Below are positions 7,701-16,700 of a stretch of 22,923 bases of DNA, piece by piece; within the stretch, counting starts at the first letter, position 1, and every line of letters begins with the position of its first letter. Source of the DNA: CAYWHE01 sp964458125 (lineage in GTDB: Bacteria; Bacteroidota; Bacteroidia; AKYH767-A; OLB10). The position numbers were made by a program, and so were the translations under genes. A model generated the notes under the pieces. That model saw only the letters and a list, made by a program, of their open reading frames with translations, was not told where the DNA came from and made no database searches. The stretch covers positions 1-22,923 of the forward strand of contig CAYWHE010000043.1 in assembly GCA_964458125.1 (NCBI GenBank), given 5' to 3'.

Positions 7701-10700
7701 TTACTGAATAATAATTCGTCTGTTTTCTGCCTGTCCGTTAATAAATACCTGCAACAGGTAAACGCCCCTGGGTAGGTATGAAAGATCATAGAATCTTGCA
7801 TTGAAACCATTTTCGGCTGCGGTTTGGTCTGTGAAAACTTCACGTCCGGTTAAATCCACCACCGAAAGCCTGAAATCCAACGATCCTTCAGCCAGGAATT
7901 CCAGGTTTACAAATCCATTGGAAGGATTCGGAAAAACTTTCAGGTTGGTCGTGATGGGATCATCCGGGGTTTCTGTGGAAGCGGATGGACGGAGGTTATT
8001 GTTACCCGGGCAAACCAGGAATCCGTTTATATTGATGCCATTATCCCAGCTTTGGTTGACAAGTGTAACGGCATTGTTCAGGCTGGAGAATTGAGAAGAA
8101 GTGCATCCTCCGCAACCGATCTTGGTGTTGGCTTCATTGTATAATTGAAGAACTGTCCAACCCATATAGGGGCCACTGCCGATGATCATATCCTGCAGCA
8201 GGGTAGTGGATGTGGGAGCGAAATTCGGGTCCCAGGCATCAAACGTGATGTTCAGTTTTAATGCAACCAATTGTGAGGCAAATGTATTTCCATAGCTGGC
8301 AGATGTAGGATTGGTGAGGATTCCTGCATTCAGGCGCCTGGGTGTTCCGGTTGACGGGAGGAAATTAACAATAGCCGTTGAGGTTAATAACCGGATTTCG
8401 CGGCCGCAACTGCCAATGGATAATCCGTTGGGAAATGCAGCGGTGAAATTAGCGGCCAGGTAGGTGCCTGCATTATTACCATTCGGTGAAGCACCCCAGC
8501 CCCCAATGGTATAAGTCTTAAATGACTGGCATGGTGCAGGCTGCGTAATGGTTACAGATCCGGTTTTGGTGCATCCGGCGGCATCCGTAATGGTTACCGT
8601 ATATGTACCCGCAACAAGGCCGGTTATCGTCTGGGTGGTTTTAACCGGACTGGTATTCCAGGAATAAGCATAGGGAGAAATTCCTCCGCTTGGCGTAGCG
8701 GTTGCCGAACCATTGGATCCGCCATTGGTCGTTACATTGATTCCTGACAGGGCAATGGTGATGGTTGAAGCGGCAGATAGGGTTTTGCTCTTGCTGTATA
8801 CACAGCCTTTGTTGTCTGTTATGGTAACCGTGTAGGTACCGGCACATAATCCGGTGATGGTGGCTGTCGTTTTAACAGGGTTTGTGTTCCAACTGTACGT
8901 ATAAGGACTCGTGCCGCCTGAACCTGAAGCGGTCAGCGAGCCGGTGCAACTTCCCTGGCAGGATATGCCGCTGTTCTGGATGATGGAACCGGATAATACA
9001 TTTGGCTGGTAAATGATAAATGTGGCGGACTTGGTACAACCCTTTTTATCTGTAACGGTAACCGTATAGGTACCAGCCTGAAGGCCCGAACGGTCTTCGG
9101 AACTGGAGCCGTTGTTCCAAATAAAATTGTAAGGAGAGGTGCCTCCTGAAACGGTAATGTTCAGGCTTCCGTTATTTCCACCATTACAACTGACGTTTGA
9201 TTTGACGCCGTTAATCGTGAGGGCAGACGGCTGCGTAATCGTCACAGCTGCGCTAATGGTACAACCGTTGGCATCAGCGGCTGTCACCACATAAACACCG
9301 GCTGTTAACCCGGTAATCTGCTGAGTTGTTTTAACAGGAATGGTGTTCCAGGAGTAGGTATAAGGGGAATTGCCTCCTTTGACCGTGGCCTTGGCCATTC
9401 CATCGGACCCGCCTTTGCACGAGACATTGGTTTTGGTAAATGTGATGTTCAGGGCCGCAGGCTGGGTAAGGATTTTGCTTGCCGTTGCGGTGCAGTTATT
9501 GGACGTCACGGTCACCGTATAGGTGCCTGCACCAAGACCGGACAGGTCTTCGGTTGTCGCCCCGTTTGACCACAGGTAGGTAACAGGGCCGCTGGCACCA
9601 CTAACAGTGAGGTTTATGGAACCATTAAAGTCACCATAACAACGGATGTTTTTTCCTCCTATATAGGTAGGACTATTTAAACTCAGGGAGAAACTTGATC
9701 CGCCGACAGTGGCAGAACATATGCTGGTGCAGCCATGTGCATCTGTTACCATTACGGAATAAGTTCCCGGAGAAAGCCCGGTAATGGTTTGCGTGGTTTT
9801 TACGGGAGAGGTGTTCCAGGCATAACCATACGGACCGGTTCCACCGGTAGCTGTAACAGTCGCTGAACCGTTGTTTTGGTTGCATCCGGCATTGGTAACA
9901 GCAATGCTGCAGGTAAGCGGAGCGGGTTCATTAATGGTTACGGATCCGGTATTGGTACAGCCATTGGCATCGGTGACAGTAACGGTATAAGTTCCGGCTG
10001 AAAGGGTCTGTATAAACGGAATGGTCTGGCCGTTGCTCCACAGGAAGGTGTACCATGGGGTGCCGCCGGAGGGATTCGCCTCAACGGTACCGTTGCTGCC
10101 GCCGTTACAGGCTACCTGAACGATCTTGGTAAATCCGACAAAAATGGCGGAAGGTTGTCCGATCGTTGTGGAACAAACCGTCGTGCATCCGTTGGCATCG
10201 GTTACCAGGACCTGGTAGTTTCCGGCAGAAAGCCCTGTTGCCACAGCATTGGTCTGGACCGGAACGGTATTCCACTGATAAGTGAAGGGTGCAGTCCCGC
10301 CCGTCACTGAAACAGATGCGGCTCCGTTATTTCCTCCATGGCAGCTGGCATCGGTTTTACTGATGCTGCAACTGATGTTACCGGGTGAACCGGATACTAC
10401 AGCCGAACAAGAAGACGTACAGCCTTTGCTGTCTGTGACCACAACCGTATAGGTGCCAGGTGCAAGGCCCGTTACCGTAGTGGTGGTTTTTGCAGGAATG
10501 GTGTTCCATAAGTATCCGTAACCCGGTGAACCGCCACTGGCCGATACACTCACTGAACCATTATTTCCGGAACAGGTTGCATTGGTTGAGGAAGTGGAAC
10601 AGGACAGCGCTGGCGGTTCGGTAACCAGAATTGTTTTGGTGAGCGTACAGCCGTTCTGGTCGGTGATAGTAACCGTATAGGACCCGGCTCCCAGGCCGGT

Positions 10701-13700
10701 AGCGCCTGTTGTTGTCTGGACCGGTATGGTGCTCCACAGGAAGGAATAAGGCGGCGTACCTCCAAATACGGACGTCACCTGGGCCTGGCCGTCATTGCCT
10801 CCGTGGCAACTGACGTTGACGGCATTGGTAGTCGCCGTAATCAACGAAGGCTGGGTCAGGGTAATCGAAGCGGATCCCGTACATCCGTTGGCGTCCGATA
10901 CAATGACTGTATAGGTTCCTGCACTCAGGCCGGTGACCACTTTGGTAGTGGCTCCATTGGACCAGAGGTAAGCATAAGGCGATTCTCCGCCGGAAGGGAA
11001 AGCTTCAGCCGATCCGTCATTGCTTCCGTTGCAGGAAACATCCTTGGTCTTGTTTACCGTAACCGTAAGCTGAGCCGGTTGTGTCAAGGTGATGTTGCAG
11101 GAGGTGTTGCAGCCTTTGCTGTCCGTAACTGTAACTGTATATGTACCTGCTGCAAGACCGGTGGCCGTTGCAGTTGTTTGACCGTTGCTCCACAGGTAAG
11201 AATAGCCAGGTGTTCCTCCGCTTGCACTGACGGTGGCGTTGCCGTCATTACCGCCGTAGCAGGCCGGTTTGTTGCCGTTGACCTGGCAGGTCAGCAGAAC
11301 AGGCTGGTCAAGGGTTACAGACAGGGTAGCGGTGCAGCCTCCGGCATCCGTAACGGTTACCGTATAGGTGCCATGAGGAAGTCCAGTAATGTCTTCCGTT
11401 GTTGAACCATTGCTCCAGGCATAGGTGTATGCGGGAGTTCCTCCGGAAACTGTCAGGTCAATGGAGCCATCGGCTCCGTTATGGCAGCTTATATGGTTGT
11501 GGGTTTCAAAAAGCGAAAGCGGTGTTAAAGGACCTGAGATGACGACGGATGCCGAAGCCGTACAGCCATGCTGATCGGTTACCGTTACCGTATAGGTTCC
11601 GGCGCTCAGGCCTCCGTTAACAGCAGTCGTGGCGCCATTACTCCAGATAAAATCATAGGGAACCGACCCGCCGGAAGCAGTGGCTTCAGCCGACCCGGTA
11701 GCGCCTCCAAAGCAGGAAACATGCACGATGTTGATGATACCGGCCTGCAACGAAGCCGGGTTATTAATCAATGCGGTTGCAGTAGCGGTGCAGCCTGAAG
11801 CATCAGTTACCGTAACCATGTAGTTGCCTGCCGGCAAACCAACGGCAGTCATGGTGGTTTGCCCGTCTGACCAGAGGAAAGAATAAGGAGGTGTGCCCCC
11901 GCTTACATTGGCTGTGGCAAAACCATCGCTGCCATTGTAGCATCCCGGATCATCAGAAACAACATTGATGATGATTGCCGTAATTCCGTTAATGGTTGCC
12001 GATAAAGTGGCTGTGCATCCATTGGCATCAGTTACCACTACCGTATACGTACCAGTAGAAAGACCGGCGATATCCTGGCTGGTTGCCCCGTTACTCCAGG
12101 AATAGGAATAAACCGGTGTTCCCCCGGATACAGTCAGGTCAATACTTCCGTCATTGACGCCATTACAGGTCAGGTCCTGGTGCGTCTCCGTTAAGGAAAG
12201 CGGATTTTGCGGTCCGTTAATGGTAATGTTCAGGAAAGCGGTGCAGCCGTTAGCATCTGTAACATAAACCGTATAGGTGCCGGCCGGCAATGTTCCGATA
12301 TCTTCCGTGGTCTGACCATTGCTCCAGGAATATGTAAAGGACGGGGTTCCTCCGCTTACCGTTATATTTATGGATCCGTTGTTGTTACCGTAACAATCCA
12401 CATCCGTGTGAGATTCACCAATGGCAAGCGGACCTGATGGCTGGTTTACAGTTACCGATGCCGATGCCGTACAACCCGCATCATCTGTAACAGTAACCGT
12501 ATAGGTGCCTGACGGGAGATTGTTCAGGACTTTTGTGGTAGCTCCCGTTGACCAGACATAGGCATAAGGAGCGGTTCCTCCCACCGGGTTTGCTTCCACG
12601 CTGGCATCGTTCCCGTTGTAACAGCTCACGTCCTTGTTTTTGGTTATATTGACCAGTAATTGCAACGGGTCGGCCAGTACAACCTGGCAGGAAGTGCTGC
12701 ATCCGTTCGAGTCGGTAACAGTAATCGTATACGTACCAGCCGCCAGACCGGTAGCCGTAGAGGTTGTCTGACCATTGCTCCATAAATAAGCAAAAGGTGC
12801 TGTTCCTCCGGTCAGCGAAACCTGGGCTGAACCATCCTGGCCGCCATAACAAGTTGGCTTGGTTCCTGCCACTGAACAGCTCATGGCAGCGGGTTCACCG
12901 ATCATAACCGTCAGCGATGCTGTGCAGGCATTCTGATCCGTTACGGTTACCGTGTAGGTGCCCGCAGGCAATGCGCCGATGTCTTCGGTAGTCTGACCAG
13001 AACTCCAGGAATAGGTATAGGCCGGAGTGCCTCCGCTAACGGTAATATCAATGGATCCGTTTATCCCGCCGTTGCAGGTTACACCGGTATGGGTTTCAGA
13101 CACGGAAAGTGCGTTTCCGGGCTGGGAAATGGTAATCGCAGCTGTTGCAGAGCAGTTGCTGAAATCAGAAACAGTAACGGTATACGTTCCGGCAGCCAGT
13201 CCCGTCGCCGTCTGATTGGTCTGTCCGTCTGACCAAAGAAAGGAATATGGAGGAAGTCCGCCTGAAACACTGGCTGTTGCAGACCCTGTCGGGGTTCCAT
13301 AACACAATACATCAGTCACCCCGCTCATCGTCACCACAATTGCAGTGGGTTCCTGGATGGTAACGGTTTTGGTAATGGTACATCCGTTGATATCGGCAGC
13401 AATTACGGTATAGGTCCCTGCAGTCAGTCCTGTAGCGGTATCAGTGGTCTGGGCGGGTATGGTATTCCACAAATAGGTATAGGGTGGATCTCCGCCGGCA
13501 ACCGTAATGGACGCTGTTCCGTCAGCCCCGCCATGACAGGTCACATCGGTTTTCGAAGTGACGGCAATCAGGGAACTGCTTGCAGTTACGTTATAATCAC
13601 AGGATGTGGTGCATCCATGATCATCTGTAACGGTAACCGTATAGGTTCCGAACGAAAGACCGCTGATGCCTGAGGTGGTAGCCCCGTTTGACCAGAGATA

Positions 13701-16700
13701 GGAATATGGCGGAACTCCACCGGTGGCATTCACTGAAGCGGTACCATCATCATTTCCGCAATGGGTCGATGTTCCGGTTGCCGCACAACTGAGTGCAGCG
13801 GGTTCGTCAATTTTAACGGTACAAGTGGAGGTGCAGCCGTTGGCATCCGTAACCGAAACGCTGTAGCTGCCCTCAGCCAGTCCGGTGGCCGTGGCATTGG
13901 TTTGTACAGGAGCGGTATTCCATGAAAATGAATACGGGGGCACACCGCCAGCAGGGGAAACGGAGGCGGAACCATCCTGACCGCCAAAACAGGTAACATG
14001 CTGGATAACCACCGTGGTGCAGGATAATGCAGAAGGTTCTGTCAGCGTGGCTGAACAGGTGGTGCTGCAACCGCTGGCATCAGTAACAATAACAGTATAC
14101 GTACCAGATGCCAGGCCGGTTGCTGTAACGGTAAACTGGGCAGGAGCCGTGTTCCAGGTATAGGATAAAGGAGCCACTCCTCCCGTTACAAAAACAGTAG
14201 CCGTTCCATTGGTTCCGCCGAAACAACTGATGTTGGTGGAGGTGATGGAACAGGAAAGGGCTGAACCCTGATTAATGGTTACAGAAGCCGTTGCTGAACA
14301 GGAATGGGCATCCGTGACTGTGACCGTGTAGTTTCCGGCTGACAAATTAATAATGGCGGAAGTGGTTTCCCCGTTACTCCATAAAAAGGAATAGGGTGTT
14401 GTTCCGCCAGAAACTACGGCCGTGGCTGTTCCGTCAGAAACACCGTTGCAGCTGACATTTGTATGCGTTATGGAAACCAGCAGGATGGCCGGTTCAGTAA
14501 CCGTTGCCTGACAGGAGGTTGTACAGCCATTGGCATCGGATACAAATACAGTGTACGTGCCGGGAGAAAGACCTGTTGCTGTTGCCGTGGTCTGGGCGAT
14601 CAGGGTATTCCAAACATAGGTAAAAGGTGCAGTGCCGCCTGATATAATAACGGAAGCGGTGCCGTCACCGGCTCCGTTGCAGGATACGGGACCAGCAACA
14701 GCACTGCAGGTCAGCAGGGCTGGTTGCGTCAGCGTATAGGAACAGGTGGTGGTGCATCCTTTGGAATCTGTGACAGTTACCGTGTAGGAGCCTGCACCCA
14801 GGCCGCTTGCAACCATGGTGGTCTGAACCGGGGTGGTGTTCCACACATAGGTATATGGCGGGGAGCCACCGGTTACCAGGACATCCAGCGCGCCCGTGTG
14901 TTCTCCAAAACAAAGGATGGTGTCACAGCAGGTGTTGATGGAACATTGTAATACGGCAGGTTGGGTGACAAGAGTGGAACAAACAGAAGTGCATCCGTTA
15001 TAATCTGTTATGATCACCGAATACGACCCGGCTGAAAGGCCGGAAGTGGAGGATGTTGTATTGCCGTTGGACCAGAGGTAACCGTAGGGTGCAACACCCC
15101 CCGAAACCGAAACGGATGCTGTGCCGTTGACGCCTCCGAAGCAACTCACGTTGGTAGATACGGCATTGCAATTCAGGCTGGACGGCTGCGTAATGTTGAT
15201 GGAAGAACTGATGTTGCAGCCCTTGTGATCAGTGATAAGTACCGTGTAAATGCCGGCACTGATGCCGCTCAGATCCTGAGTGGTTGCACCGGTTGACCAG
15301 CTGTAAGTGTATGGACTGGTACCCCCTGTCACCGTAAGGTCAATGGCCCCGTTGTTTCCGCCGTAACAAAGGACATTGACCGGAACATAAAGGGATACAA
15401 GTGCAGCAGGCTGGGATACCGTTGCCTGACAGGTTTTAGTGCAGCCCTGGGCATCGGTAATGGTAACCGTATAGGTGCCGGCTGCAAGCCCGATGACCGT
15501 TGCTGTTGTTTTCACAGGGCTGGTGGACCATTGGTAGGTATAAGGCGTGGAACCTCCGGTGGCAGTGACCGTGGCTGTTCCGGTAGCTGATCCAAAGCAG
15601 GTGGCATTGGTGGCGGAAGTGCTGCAGCTTATGGAGGACGGCTGGGTTATGGTGGCCGAACTTTGTGCCGTACAGTTTTTGGAGTCGGTAACAATAACCG
15701 TATACGTACCCGGAGTCAAACCTGTGGCTGTCTGACCGGTCTGTGCCGGAACAGTGTTCCAGGAGAAAGAATAAGGGGGCGTTCCGCCTGCCACGAGGGC
15801 ATTGGAGGATCCGTTGCCCGCACCGCCGCAGGAGATATTGATGGCTGTGGCAAATACACTCAGCACAGGAGGCTGGTTAATGGTGATCACTCCCACGGCC
15901 TGGCAGCCATTGGCATCCGTAATGGTTACGGTATAGGTTCCTGCGGTAAGCCCGTTTGCAGTCTGCGTCATTTGTCCGTTCGACCACAGGTAAGAGTATG
16001 GCGGCGTTCCGCCGTCGGCAAAGGCCGTAATGGATCCGTCACTTCCTCCAAAACATGAAACGTGATTAACATTGCTGTTGCAGATGCAGGACAAGGCTGA
16101 AGGCTGATTGATTATCACAACTGCAGTTTTGGAGCATCCGTTTGCATCGGTAACCGTGACCGTATAAATGGCAGCGTTTAAGCCGGACACCTGTGCGGTG
16201 GAGGCTCCGTTCGACCACAGGTACGTATAAGGTGCAAGTCCCCCTGAAACCGTGAGCAGTGCTGATCCGTTGGATCCTCCGCTGCAGGATACATGGGATA
16301 AGGTGGTGGTAACCGTAATATCGGGAGGAGAAGTTATCACCATCGTTCTGGTTTCCACACAAAGACTGGCATCGGTAATGGTCACGGTATACGAACCAGC
16401 GGCCAGCATCGATATATTGTTGGTGGTGTTGCCTGTTGACCAGATAACGGTATATGGAATTACCCCTCCGGACGGGTTAATGGAAATGCTCCCCGTATTG
16501 CCTCCGAAACAGACCGGGCTGGTGATGGTTTCGTTTGCATTTATTTTACCCGGCTGGGTGATGCTATAGGTGGCTGACTGGGTACATCCTTTGTCATCGG
16601 TAACAATAACCGTATAAGATCCGGCAGGTACATTCAGGAGACTGGCAGTGGTTTGAACAGGGTTGGAATTCCAGAAAAAGGAATAAGGGAAGTTACCGCC

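Noticed and set aside
10803..11405. A 200-codon plus-strand open frame antisense to the giant repeat gene
   Set aside because: It lies wholly inside the repeat array, has no signal or domain, is rich in Gly, Ser, Arg and Cys, and follows from the codon bias of the minus-strand repeats. Similar shorter frames occur all along the array.
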